Assembly (NCBI GenBank): GCA_949317995.1
Contig: OX439035.1
Span: forward strand, 81,717,959 to 81,781,958
DNA: 64,000 bases
Direction: 5' to 3'
Origin: Acholoe squamosa
Lineage: Eukaryota > Annelida > Polychaeta > Phyllodocida > Polynoidae
Part shown: in pieces, positions 11,771-22,896 of the stretch
Position numbering within the stretch: position 1 is the first letter of the stretch
Layout of the letters: each line of letters begins with the position of its first letter
The notes under the pieces: model-generated
Seen by the model: only the letters and a program-made list of their open reading frames with translations
The model's database searches: none
What the model was told of the DNA's origin: nothing
Position numbers and translations under genes: made by a program

Positions 11771-13930
11771 TAGCCTGTTATCAGGCCATTGTTTCTACAT
11801 TCATAAAGCTCATTAACAAAGTCAAAAGTGGCATCACCTCTTCCTTTTTTGTAACCATATTGGTTTTCACAAAAAGTACCATTTTTCTTCATACTTTCAC
11901 ATAAGTAATGATACATAATTTTCTCAATGACTTTAGATGGCATTGGTAGTATTGATGTGGGTCTCCAATTTTTTACCATTGCTAAGGCCATTTAATTATA
12001 ATAACTTGGATTACGGATCCGCCGCTGGGATTTTAAGCAAAATGGAAAAAAAAAATTTATTTTTATTTTTTTGCCTCTGGCCGCTGGGATTTTTCAAGAA
12101 AAATACTGGAAAAAAGGAAAAAATGTCCATGTTCATCAGCTAATTACCTACATTTTCTCCTTGCCTTCCTGTAAACTTATCAATATTTGACCTTTGATGG
12201 TCTAAAGGTGAAATTTGGGGGCAAAAATAGAATTTTTCATGCCCTTTTTTATTTATTTTTTTTTTTGCCTCTGGCCGCTGGGATTTTCAGGTGTAATTTG
12301 GGAATTTTATTTTTATTTTTTTGCCTCTGTCCACTGGAATTCTGGACCTAAAAATTCCGTAATCCAAGTGATTATAATTACATGGCCTTAGTCTCCATCC
12401 TTAGGTAAAGGTCTTACAACTGCCATTGCCCAACATTTTGGAAAAATACCCCTGTCCAGACTTATTTGTATCAGATGAGTGAATTGATTTATCAACAGCA
12501 TTAATGCACAATGTAGTATATCTCCCCTTATTCCGTCTATGCCTGATGACTTATTTTTATCAATTTCCTTTATAGCAAAGTGGACATCCCACTTATTAAC
12601 CTTTATATTCTGATCTACAAAGATTTCATTTGCCAATAATTCATCTTTATCCAGATTATTATCCACAAGACATTGATCAGTTCCAACAGCAGCAATATGC
12701 AGATCCTTACCAATATTACAAAAATAGTCATTCACATATTTACATACATCATTAGAAGTTACATCTGTACCAGTTATATAATGTTTCATGTCAGGATACA
12801 CAATAGAATTCAAATTTTTAAACAAGTCATTTATGTGTTTCCAGAATTTTTTGGGATTACCATAGCATTCTTGCAACTCTTGCATGACACCACCAATTTG
12901 ATTAGCTTTAATTTTTCTTCGACAATCCTTTATGGCTTGCTTTTCCTGAGCACTTTTATTGGCACTATAGAGACGTAACCATCCTTTTCTTTCAAATACC
13001 AAATCCATAACTTTATCATCAATTCATGATTTCCTACTTTTTTTAATGTGTCGTTCAACAAGAGGGTGAAAAGTGTCCAAATACTCAATTAAAGGAGTCA
13101 ATAACATATCCCATAATATATTAGGATCATCAGTAATATCATAATAGGGTTTCCAGTCACATGATTCTAAAAAATCGCTAAATTTGTCTTCATTAAAGTT
13201 TCTATAATCTCTTTCTCTATACTTAGTGCTAACATAACTGATATTCTCATGTCCTCTACAACCAAAAACTGGGAGGTGATCAGAAATTAGGGCAGAGACT
13301 GTACTTGCATTAGTTACATCTAAGCTATTTGTAATTATATTATCAATACAAGTACCACTAAATGGTCTCGTCACCTCATTAATTAGTATTTTCCATCCAA
13401 TATCCTTACACACATTTCTGAAACTTTCACACCCTGCATTATTTTCATCATACATATTAAGATTAATATCTCCTAAGATCCAAGTCTCATGCCTACCATG
13501 ATTGTTGTTATATTCATAACCAGCGATGGTTCGTAAGAAATTGATAAAATTTGGTACATTTGTATTTGGGATTCTATAGATAGAGACAATCAATAAATCA
13601 TTTTCACCAGGAAGGCTTAACATAATAGCAATACTTTCATAATCTATAGTCTGTATGGTAAAGTCATTTACAACTCTAATATACTGCCCTAGGCCAGCCC
13701 TCACACTTAGGCCAACTTCTCCACAATTTCTACCAATTCTATCATTCCTATACAGTAACATATCCTCTCTATCAATCAGGCCATCCGGTGAGGCAGGCTT
13801 CAGCTAGGTTTCACATACACATATTATGTTACTCCTTCCTAATATCTTCATTATATTTATCCTCAAAACTATGACAATTTATTGACGAAATTACCAGTCC
13901 CCTCCTCTCCCTGAAATCACGAACACCACA
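11771..13930 (-). mobile_element. Non-LTR retrotransposon (LINE; CR1/Jockey-type), interrupted and lacking its 3' half
   Basis: Read on the minus strand. An apurinic-type endonuclease runs from about 13930 to 13024: ISSINCHSF, an ETWLKP motif in which the Trp codon reads TAG, ILGDINLNM, CIDNIITN, SDHLPVF. The linker and start of the reverse transcriptase are 13008-12391 (NKSSGIDGI, PLPKDGD). The fingers continue at 11982-11771 (KNWRPTSILP; NQYGYKKGRGDATFDFV). The RT catalytic FADD block, the rest of ORF2 and the 3' UTR are absent. This is odd, since LINEs usually lose their 5' end. A MITE (11985-12388) splits the RT. A frame change also separates the endonuclease from the linker. Inactive. 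Confidence 0.85.
11985..12388. mobile_element. MITE Q inserted in the LINE reverse transcriptase
   Basis: Inverted termini of about 34 bp (aggccatttaattataataa on the left, aggccatgtaattataatca on the complement of the right) are flanked by TA at 11983-11984 and 12389-12390. LINE coding sequence resumes directly on both sides. The inside carries three copies of a ttttgcctctggccgctggg unit (about 12068, 12263 and 12321) with A/T runs. A TA target suggests a Tc1/mariner-type or other TA-inserting transposase. No coding capacity. Confidence 0.85.
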
Positions 13931-14983
13931 TACCATAAGTTTAATTTTATGTAATACTTAAACAATGAATATATACACATGTGAAAAGGCATCAACAAAA
14001 GAAAAACAAATAAATGACTATTTACAGAATATACAAATCCTCTTCCACAAATTATCCTCGTAGAAGGGGTGACTGATTATACCAGCTTACCTATGTCAGC
14101 TATATGGCTCATCAGAGAAAAATCCCCCCGACTTAGAAACTCCTTGGCGACTTAAGATCTTATAACTGGGTATCACTAGGGTTAATGATATTAAAGGACA
14201 TCAAAAGTGACACTTAAGATTATTAACCTAGTTTAGAATTAAGAAAGGAATTTAATGCATTTTATCAAATATCATAATTAATAAATGATCCAGTTTTAAA
14301 GAAGCAACAACAATAGAGAAGGGAATATATTGAATTACTACTGAAACCAACCTGTGGATACATTGATTAATTCAACTTCATTTAAACAACCAGCATCTCT
14401 AGAGTCACCAATTAGCAGGATAACGTATTTTAACCAAAGCATAGAATCCATCCTTGAGGTCTATACACAGAACTCTAACTAGATAAGTACATGTACTATA
14501 CCAAAATCCTACACACTACTGGAGTGATAGACTTAAAGGTAAACACTCTCACTTATGTATTACTATAAAAATGTCTTACATTCAATACTGGATGAATAAA
14601 TAAACTCTTATCCTAATGATTTAAGGGTAAACACTCCCTTAATCTATTAGATACTTATGATTACAGGATTAATTGATTATCATTACAAGATTGATTGGTT
14701 ATTACAAATTAAGAGGAGATACATAGTAATGGCGCGGTTTCTACACCTATCACTGATATCGACCCTGACCAATACATAACAATCGAATATGTTCTCAGAT
14801 TCACATTCTATTCTGTTTCTATATAGGTGCATATGTTATAAAAGTACATGTATGTGTTATTGTTTGTGATGGCACGGCACCTACACCTATCACATCAGGT
14901 GCATCCAATTCTACAAGAATGAAGTACTAAGTCTATGGCAACCTCTAAAGAAAAAGGGCAATGTAGACTTACCACTATTCACA
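13931..14983. other. Non-coding stretch between LINE and NADAR ORF
   Basis: AT-rich, with stops in all frames. It may be 5' sequence of the LINE, 3' UTR of the NADAR ORF, or both. A phrase ctacacctatcac occurs twice (about 14740 and 14890). No gene seen. Confidence 0.4.
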
Positions 14984-15757
14984 TTACAACACAATAAATG
15001 GCTTATTTATCTCTTTCTCTCTAATCAGGCACCTGGTTGCCATAGTTATCTTACCATGTAGGTTCTGCCCCTTCACCCTACCCTGATCATATGCTTCAGA
15101 ACTGTATACAAACCCACCGCCCCAGATCATATCCCTACAACCTTCCACTAGGACGGTTGAGCCTGTTCCTAGAAGTGATTTTCTTGGCCCCTCACATTGA
15201 TCATACTTGGCACTAATGAGTGCCTTCATATATTTCTGTGAGACTGTGTGCCAGTAGTGGCCTGGTGGTGCTTTGTAATGCTTACATTTGTTTTTGATTT
15301 TCTTGGCACTGGTAATTTTCATGATGTCTGAGGCAAGCCTGTGGTAACCTAACTCTCTCAATTTACAATAGAAATAACCCTGCTCTACACTACAGAACTC
15401 CATGGTTTGACCAAGGACATCAGCTTTAAATGTGCATGGGTACCAGTTACTTAAGAAACTGTTCTTGCCCCTGTAGATCAGACCAGCTTTGGTCTGCCTT
15501 TAGTGAACTTCATGATTTTGTTCATCATCTTCACCGTCATCATCTTCATCATCAGTACTAATAGATCCTGGAGAGCCCATCCCCATAACCTTATCTTTAC
15601 TGCCGTTTACACCAGAAGCATAATCTTTTTGACAACACAAGGGTGCCTGAGATTGCACACAATGACATCCCAACATAAACAAATGGCTCCTTTAACATAC
15701 AATTTCTACCTTGCAATGATAACAGACACTAATCTTTAGTTTGTGTTTGTGTCCCAT
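14984..15757 (-). pseudogene. NADAR-domain (YbiA-like) ORF with Cys-rich N-terminus, decayed
   Basis: One reading frame from ATG at 15757 to the stop at 14984 (about 257 codons) carries two internal stops (TAA at 15500-15502 and another near 15692). The start MGHKHKLKI leads into CYHC...C...H...CHC...CC, a zinc-finger-like cysteine cluster. Next comes an acidic linker (DDEDDDGEDDEQN) and then the NADAR fold: SFLSNWYPCTF, the SVEQGYFYCKL strand with the conserved Glu, and TGSTVLVEGCRDMIWGGG. NADAR proteins act on ADP-ribose or riboflavin-pathway N-glycosidic bonds. The conserved core looks intact, so decay is recent or one stop may be an intron or sequencing problem. It lies on the LINE's strand about 1 kb upstream of its endonuclease, so it could be an element-borne ORF. 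A host gene is equally possible. Confidence 0.65.
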
Positions 15758-15794
15758 TTTGTGAGAATAGCTCCGATTCTCTGCAAAAATCGCG

Positions 15795-15860
15795 TAGTCC
15801 ACTAAGCCTCTAGCTGTCGCAGAAATTGGTTCAATTGCGCGACAGAGGCCAAGTGGACTA
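15795..15860. repeat. Fourth copy of the hairpin element (short)
   Basis: The left arm tagtccactaagcctctagc faces gacagaggccaagtggacta with a 26-bp loop. It is the same unit as at 10003-10385. It ends about 40 bp upstream of the putative NADAR-ORF start codon. Confidence 0.8.
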
Positions 15861-17781
15861 TGGACATACAGTAACCACTGAGGAGTCGATTCTACATGAC
15901 TGAATATAGGTAATTCTTAGGCTAATTCCGCGCATTTTGAAGTTTGTGTTCCACCAAAGCCAATGACAAAAAGCCGATTTCAGTGGGATTTTAATCGGGT
16001 TTGTTATTTGAGAGAAATAATGGATGAAATTTCATGTTAATTCTTCAACCCAGATTATACTAACAACCTGCATGTAGGTCACTTACAGTACCATAAAGGA
16101 CATACCCCTCATATTGAAAAGATGAGATTTTATCAGATAACATAGATCCTGGTAATCACAAGTTAGTTGATATGGGAAACTATTGTACAAGATTATGCAT
16201 GCCAAATTTGGTTGTCATGGAGACATAACTTCCTAAGATATGGCCTGTTTTTCAAAAGACTTAGTGACCTACATGTAGGTCATTAGGAAGATAGGGGGTC
16301 TGGTTTCCTGTGCATAGGTATGTATTTTTTATCTATAGATATCAATGCTATCACTTCATATTTCCATTATGGCTTAGCCTAGGTTTATCAAATTTTGATA
16401 TTTGGTAATGCTACATGACCCTCATAATTGAATGTAATATGAGTGACCTTGCTCAAGGTTAAGGTCATAAGGCTTGACCTTGAACATACACAGTTCACTA
16501 TAAGGTGGTGACTATGGCCTATGTAGTTCCACACAGTGGATTCTCCTAATGACCTACATGTAGGTCAGTATTGAAAAACTTATATATCTCTCAACATTTT
16601 CATCCAATCACCACAAAATTTTAAATGGTGCATATTTAGGCATACAAGAAATTATGAATACATTTTCAATCCTCTTATGCCAAAAATCTGGCTTTAGTAT
16701 AAATTGGGTTAATGGTGCATTTCCCAAAAATCCTGGCAATTTTTTTTTTCTACTTTGACCCTAAGTGGGCAGAAATGCATCAGAAAGATAACCGATTTTC
16801 TCCCGATTCAAAATCAGGAATAAATCGGCTTTGGTGGAACACCCGCTTAAACCTGAAACCCGGGCGGGGGGGTACTCAGGGTGGAATGGGGTATTCACTG
16901 CCAAACGGTCCTCAGAACCGGAACCGGTGGGATGCGGCTAAGGCTCAAAAACAGGGACCGGTATTAAACTGGCTGAACACCCAGAAATGGTAACCAGTGA
17001 ATCTCATATATGTCAAAACAGGGACAAGTAATTCTATATCAAAAATAATACTCTTGTCCCAAAAAGATGTGACTGATGACGGGCCTGAAAACCTCTATAG
17101 CGCTAGCCCTGTTTCCCTCGAAAGGGCCGCTAAAGCTGGAAGTGTGCACATTTTTTTGAGGCGATTAAAGTTAATGTTGTTTTCCATCATGAAGGCTGTG
17201 TCCCCGATACAATTCCATGCTAATTATTATAGGCCTATATATGGAGACCATATGCACCGATTTCTTGGTATTCCTAGGTACGATATAACTGAACATCAAT
17301 TAGGCCTACTCCAGTGGGCACTAGAGCCTATGGGGAAATAATTGCTCCTGGGTAGACCGATTCAGAAACCTAGGTACATGTAGCAAGATGTGCGTTTATT
17401 TTTGCTTTATAAATTGACGAATAAGTAAAGCACTTTGAAACATCAGAAGGTGACAGGAGATGCGAAATGATACCAAGGTATTTGTACTCCTACTCATAGA
17501 CCTCAGTGAAGGAGAAATAGGACATACAAAAAAAGAAATAAAAAGAAAAAAGAAAAGACGCCCGCACGCACAAAGCAAACACTGTTCTGTCGTGCGCAAG
17601 TCATTCACCTAGATAGTCTTTTCTATAGATGGTGGAAATGCCAAGTTTCGAATAGGTCTGCTAGCATGATGGTGTGGGGGACGTTTTGGCCCCCGCACTT
17701 TTCCATTAAGTTCGGGTTATATATCACAACTTCCCATATCCGTGAAAGTTGAAAATAGGGGGTCTTTTTTACAGGTTACCG
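15861..17781. other. Non-coding stretch with nuclear-receptor-like half-site cluster
   Basis: No gene is seen. The perfect palindrome tgacctacatgtaggtca occurs at 16265-16282 and 16550-16567, with a degenerate copy near 16064-16081. Between them, 16441-16490 holds tgaccttg, aaggtca and ttgaccttg. From about 16855 (cccgggcggggggg) G-rich ggggta words begin and recur up to 18040, so a diffuse repeat may span this part. The ORFs at 16712 and 16997 look random. Confidence 0.5.
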
Positions 17782-17923
17782 CAGTGGCGGATTTAGAGGG
17801 GGCGCGGGGGCCCCTTTTTCCCTGTATCTAAGAGTTTACCTAACTCTTTTCACCCTAGAATTTAGCCAAAATTAGGGGCTAAATGAGGGGCGCCCCCTTT
17901 TCAAAATCCTGGATCCGACCCTG
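17782..17923. mobile_element. 142-bp MITE O (CAGTGGCGGAT termini)
   Basis: The left end cagtggcggatttagagggg and the right end cctggatccgaccctg are inverted partners. Inside lies a GC-rich inverted pair gggggcgcgggggcccc / ggggcgcccccttttc. The flanks read ttaccg and ttacct, a probable near-perfect target duplication. The terminus is of a type widespread in animal genomes. The transposase family is not certain. Confidence 0.65.
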
Positions 17924-18190
17924 TTACCTCCACGGAAGTAGAATAATGGGAGTAAGAAAGGGGTCTTTTTAATCCAAAATCCGCGGTTTAGCCTGAAAAG
18001 GGGGTATTTTTCAGCCCAAGTCCGTGAATATGGGGTACTTTTCCAAAACAAATAACACGGATGGTGTCACCCTGTCATATAGAGTGCAGGGACCGGCCAT
18101 GCATACATTCATATTTTATTTTGTGCACCTTCAGGGCGGCGTGGACACAACCTTTCTGAGAGAAAGACATTGCAACATCAATCAATGGTA

Positions 18191-18943
18191 CACAGAAAAC
18201 CTATGGTTAAAAAATGTGATCAGTAGTGATCACTTTAGGGTGCTCAATCTGATGAGAACTGGGGGGGGAGCACCCTGGTGATCTTTGGGTGATCATATGT
18301 GATCACTTTAGGTCATCATATTGATTATTTTCCCCCCACATTTTTGAGCAGAAAACAGTCATCAAAATTATGACAAGGGTTATCACTTTGATCACATTTC
18401 TTTTCTTTTGCTGGTAGTTGACTTTAATAATAGAGTTTTAGAATTATTTTTGGAATCTCGCCCCCAAAAAAACAACAACAACAAAACAACAACAGAAAAC
18501 AACAACCTTTATTGAAGTATATATCCAACCTTTTGGAATTGACTCCATATATAGGATAGCTTTGTATTTTACTGATGGGTGCTTATTCCCTTATTTCTGA
18601 ATGCGACTTTTCAAACAGAAGAGGTGTCTAAGCTCTGATTGTATCTATTTTGCATTTATTTCTTTCTAACAATGTACATTTTTCTAAAAAATGTTGCTCT
18701 AGGCCTACATGTTTTCATTGTCAATGTCTGTATTAGCAATACTTCCAATATAGCTACTTCCAATATAGCTATAAATCAATACATGCCCTTGAGTATGAAT
18801 CATATATATCGCATAGTTGTATAGTAGGGGTGTCTGGTGGCAGAAATGGCGTACTCAAAATGATGACCTTTAGTCATCTATTGGGAAAGATTACCTAAAG
18901 TCATCTACACTGATCACTTTTCTAATAGTCCAGGTTTTCTGTG
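18191..18943. mobile_element. MITE C: CACAGAAAACCT termini, TGATCA arrays
   Basis: Inverted ends cacagaaaacctatgg and ccaggttttctgtg are flanked by TA (18189-18190, 18944-18945). The inner ends carry tgatcac/gtgatca and gatgacctaaagt words in both orientations: about ten on the left (18210-18330) and several on the right (18860-18925). The middle is A/T-rich and has no ORF. The termini match those of the elements at 4431 and 29814, while the arrayed word differs. Confidence 0.75.
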
Positions 18944-18945
18944 TA

Positions 18946-20111
18946 GAATGTGCAACAACAGACGAATGCAATAAGGAAAAGAAGGAAAGGGCGACTAAAT
19001 TGATCCCTTAAAAATCTTAAAAAGTCATTGCATTCATGCATATTCCACTGCAAGCACAGCACCGAGTATAATATGACGAAGACGAAGTGACCCTATAGAA
19101 ATGTCGATGATTTTATCATCCCAGCAACAAACCTTTGCATCTTTTATACATTTAGGAAATATTTCTGTACCTTATTGACTATAAAGTTTGCAGCACAGTT
19201 GCTGTAGACTGTACCTGAATGTTTTGGCACTTAAAAGGACGACACTCTGGCCATGTATACCCCGGTATCTCCGTTCAATGGCCATTATAAACCTCCACCA
19301 AAAAAGGCCAGAACAACTGGCAAAAACACACTCTTGTTCAGCATGAGTGATCATGTCTAACGAATACACTATGCTATTCTGATCTAGCGGGATACTGAAT
19401 ATGGTGCCCTTCTGCTGGTTTTAGGGTGCAGTGATGTCATACCGGGTGTGAATTCACTTTCTCCCACCCTACACACAAAAGTACTATTATGACTCATATG
19501 TATTTCATAGTGGGTTAAGGACAGGTATTGTTAGTGAAGGTTATCAGTCATCACACCTACAGTTGTGAAGTCTTCACACCTACAGGTGTGGGGAGTCTAT
19601 ACCCATGTATAGAGTGGCTTCTGCACCCTGAAAGCTACAATTAATTAGGCCTGAGCTGGTGGCTATGGTGTAGCCTACTGTAGGATACCAGCGTCCAGTG
19701 GATGACCTGGAATATCGGTATACCAAAGTCCAAAGGTGGGTAACATAACAAACCTCAAAAACTGAAGTACACCGACTCCCTATACATGTAGTATAATTAT
19801 TGGCATCTCTTTCCATCAGTATATCACAATCAGTCTATCAATATATAACTATGCTTGATCAATTGTTTGTGAACCTTTCCGACTAATGAGACCCGGGGAT
19901 GAGACTCATAGAAGAGAGAGATCTAAGCAGATAAGTTTACTGCGGAGCCAATATGTAGCCTAGGCTAAATCTACCTGACTTAAATACATGATCACTTTGA
20001 TAAACTGATGATGCATGACTTTAATTTTGGACCAATTGATGAGATCAATACGCCCATATAGACATCACTGGGATACCGAAGTGCATAAGCAGTACCGAAA
20101 CCCCTAATCGT
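18946..20111. other. Non-coding stretch downstream of the Mab-21-like gene
   Basis: It contains short inverted words (cacacctacagttgtgaag, 19553-19590) and nothing that looks like a gene. Its right part is presumably the 3' UTR of the minus-strand gene ending at 20112. Confidence 0.4.
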
Positions 20112-21695
20112 TCAACCTAGAGTTAAAACATGCATCAGACAGTGACATGGGCTCCTCTCTTCCTCTTGTAAGGCCCCGCGCCAGCGTTCTCTGGAGAACC
20201 TATCAAACCACAGCATCTGGAAGCGGTGAATGTACACGTTCCTCTTCTGTCGGATCAACCGGAGGGCACGAACCCCCCTCCTAAGAGACTCCTTGTCCAA
20301 GTAAGCTAACAGGTTTATCTTTGGGAGGAAATAATTTGGGAGCTTCCCCAGTCGCAGTGCATCGTGAAACTGTTTGATGAGGAAGAGAAATATTCTGTTC
20401 ATGTCTGGATTTTTTATGCAGAATTCGGGTGGGTTCTCTGCAATCCACAAGTAAATAGTCTTTAAGTAGTAAGACCTCAAGGCGAGAAGATGAACGCCTT
20501 CCTCAACATTCATCTTGCTATTATCCAAGTGGATGGTTTTGAGGATGAATTTGAGGATAATGTAGCATAGCTTTAATGACTTCTTGTCCTCAGCATGATG
20601 GTGAAACAATTTGACCTCTGCTTGGGTGAAGGTCAGCCTCCAGTCAAGGTCATGTGCACAGTTTCTCTTTGGGCATCCCTTAGCCACAAGAAGAGCTCCA
20701 TCCTCAACGATCTCACGTAAGAGGGCAGGAGAGACGCCAGAACGGCGGCGGGTCACCCATTCCCTGGCCTGATGTGGCCAGGGTTTGAGAGGGAGGGCGA
20801 AGGCCATGTCAATGTCCAGCTGATAGTTCCCACGCTGGCACTGGAGGGGAACACTGAATTTGACTGTTGGGTGACCAGTGCGGACCTGTGGCTCCAGAGG
20901 CAGGTTGGCGGCAAGGCTCTGAAGTGCATGATCTGCTGAGGAATAAATATAGTCGTTTATGACATCATGAATAGCACAATTACTAATGAATTTGTCCACT
21001 TGAAGTCTCAAATCACTGTGTGGAATGGCCACCCAGATGTACCCAGGAACACCTGTGGGCATCAATTGTTCTGGATGGACTGTGTAGTTCACATAGACCA
21101 CATTCAAGTCAATATCCTGGTAGAAGATCTGGATACAGTCCAGACCGATATCAGCGGCCAGCGCCGGGAAAAATCCATATCCATCTGCAGCACTGCCAGC
21201 CAGATGAATGAGGATGGCCTCCTTGAGCTCGGGCCTGATCTCAGGGAGGAGTCTCTGGATGAAGACGTGTGGCTTATGGCAGACCTCCAGGTAACGTTTA
21301 CAGATCCACAGCTGGAACTTGGAGATGATGGCAACAGGCTTGGTGCCACTGTAACACAGCATGCTGTAGAAGAATCCCACCATGAAGATAATAATGAGAC
21401 AGCCGAGCATGATGAGCAGCCACATCACCTTGTTCTGCCATTGTTTATAATGACGTAATGTGATCAGGTGGTACACACCAGTAGCTAGGGTACACACACA
21501 GGTCAGCAATAGTATCATGGGCAGTAGGATGAAGGGCAGGCGGATACATTCATAGCCCCACCTTGCATGGGCTGCCTTCCTGTTGTACACCGAGGCCACA
21601 TTCTTGACGTAGTGTTCAAAATCGAAGGCATGCAATGCCTTCTTAAAGGGATGTCGACGACTGAGTTTGTAATCTTTAACATTACTCGATGGAGT
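20112..21695 (-). CDS. Membrane-anchored Mab-21/cGAS-like nucleotidyltransferase-fold protein
   Basis: One large exon begins after acceptor actatatttcag (exon start 21695, phase 0) and runs 527 codons to the stop at 20112. The start codon must be in an upstream exon that I cannot find. About 20 residues (PSSNVKDYKLSRRHPFKKA) precede HAFDFEHY. Counting the Leu before HAFDFEHY as residue 1, there are two membrane spans (about 34-59 and 71-92). Next come the nucleotidyltransferase Gly-Ser (HLAGSAADGYGF, 147-148), DIDLNVVY (Asp174 and Asp176) and a third acid in DIDMAFAL (274/276). The Mab-21 C-half follows (LRSYYLKTIYLWIAENPP; NYFLPKINLLAYL). ITPRIP-like and TMEM102-like proteins share the span-plus-Mab-21 plan, while cGLRs use the same acids for catalysis. 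Whether it is an enzyme or a structural relative is open. Confidence 0.85.
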   Translation of the reverse strand, partial: TPSSNVKDYKLSRRHPFKKALHAFDFEHYVKNVASVYNRKAAHARWGYECIRLPFILLPMILLLTCVCTLATGVYHLITLRHYKQWQNKVMWLLIMLGCLIIIFMVGFFYSMLCYSGTKPVAIISKFQLWICKRYLEVCHKPHVFIQRLLPEIRPELKEAILIHLAGSAADGYGFFPALAADIGLDCIQIFYQDIDLNVVYVNYTVHPEQLMPTGVPGYIWVAIPHSDLRLQVDKFISNCAIHDVINDYIYSSADHALQSLAANLPLEPQVRTGHPTVKFSVPLQCQRGNYQLDIDMAFALPLKPWPHQAREWVTRRRSGVSPALLREIVEDGALLVAKGCPKRNCAHDLDWRLTFTQAEVKLFHHHAEDKKSLKLCYIILKFILKTIHLDNSKMNVEEGVHLLALRSYYLKTIYLWIAENPPEFCIKNPDMNRIFLFLIKQFHDALRLGKLPNYFLPKINLLAYLDKESLRRGVRALRLIRQKRNVYIHRFQMLWFDRFSRERWRGALQEEERSPCHCLMHVLTLG

Positions 21696-22896
21696 CTGAA
21701 ATATAGTAGATCTAGACTATACATTTAGTAAAAATAGACGTATTCCTTTTGAGATGACCTGGTCTACATAAAGTTCCCGTGAACCCCAAAGGAATTACTG
21801 CTGATACTTAAACTGTTAGACATAAATTTGAAATCAAGACCTACACTTACATGTATAAATATAGGCGTGCTGCGCCCAAGTAGATGTACATTGTACTGGT
21901 GATACAATCTATGTACTTCATCATAATTATAACAAGCTTTTCTTTGCCATTTTGTCATATGACCCATGGTTAAGGAAACATTACCGAATTATGGTACCAA
22001 TCATCTCTGGGGTGGTCCAGGGGTGGGCGTGGCAGGTGGACACGAGGCAGGGATTCAAAGCTGTATAGTGAGTTGTAATGAGAGGGCCGCCCCACTGACA
22101 CCTGTTGGAACGGTAACTGGTGCTAGATGTCAGAGAGGGGAAGAGAAAAATGTACAGTATCTGTTTAAATATAGGTTTAAATGCACCTTATATACCTTTC
22201 TAACTATGAACTTACTGTAATACGCTGCGGATAAGGCGCCCCCCTAATATAGGCCCATCATAGGCCCTATATAGCTATAAGATGCACCTGGAGGGTGTTT
22301 CTGGTTAAATCTAGGCACCCTCCTAAACGTTTAGGGACCACCCTATAGGCAATTCTAGTTTTTCGTGAGACCCCCTAAATTTAAAACTCATTTAGGCAGG
22401 TGCATACATTTTTATTCAACTTTTGTAGTTTCTCGTGATTTAGTCATCTGCCTAAATTTGCCATAAATGTGAAAATTTATACGTCACCAAAGTAGGTGTA
22501 TCTAAAGCAAAGTCAGGTGTATTTTGACATTTAGGGGGCTGCGTAAATTTAGGGACATGCATAAATTGATATTTGATGTGTAAAATGGCAGTGACACAAG
22601 GAGAGTGGGGGGGGGCGGGGGGGGGGGGTGTGGAACAGAGGCAGATCTGACGCAACTGTACCCCGGAACTGTGTGACCCAGCGCCCCAGCTATCCTAGGC
22701 TAGGTTTAAAGAACTGTTACTCTGTTGGTGTGTGCACAGGGCACCCCCCTGCCCCCATTCGCCAGGCCTGAAGCCTTTGCACAATAGGGCCTTATAGGAA
22801 TTGTGAAGAGGTTGGGATATAGGCTGCCCTGACTTCTGCCCATGACCAGTACACTTCGGCAACCTGTAGCTACTACCGATGCCCCATCAGTCTTAT
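21696..22896. other. Upstream region of the Mab-21-like gene, no gene seen
   Basis: It should contain the missing 5' exon and promoter of the minus-strand gene, but no candidate stands out. From about 22216 to 22560 short blocks with taggcg, tttaggg and cctaaa words suggest a decayed repeat (gataaggcgcccccctaata resembles the elements at 27420 and 62420). A G-run lies at 22607-22628. Confidence 0.35.

Noticed and set aside
20967-21458. 163-codon plus-strand ORF
   Set aside because: It is antisense to the Mab-21-like exon, whose motifs are clear. Its translation has no recognisable content.
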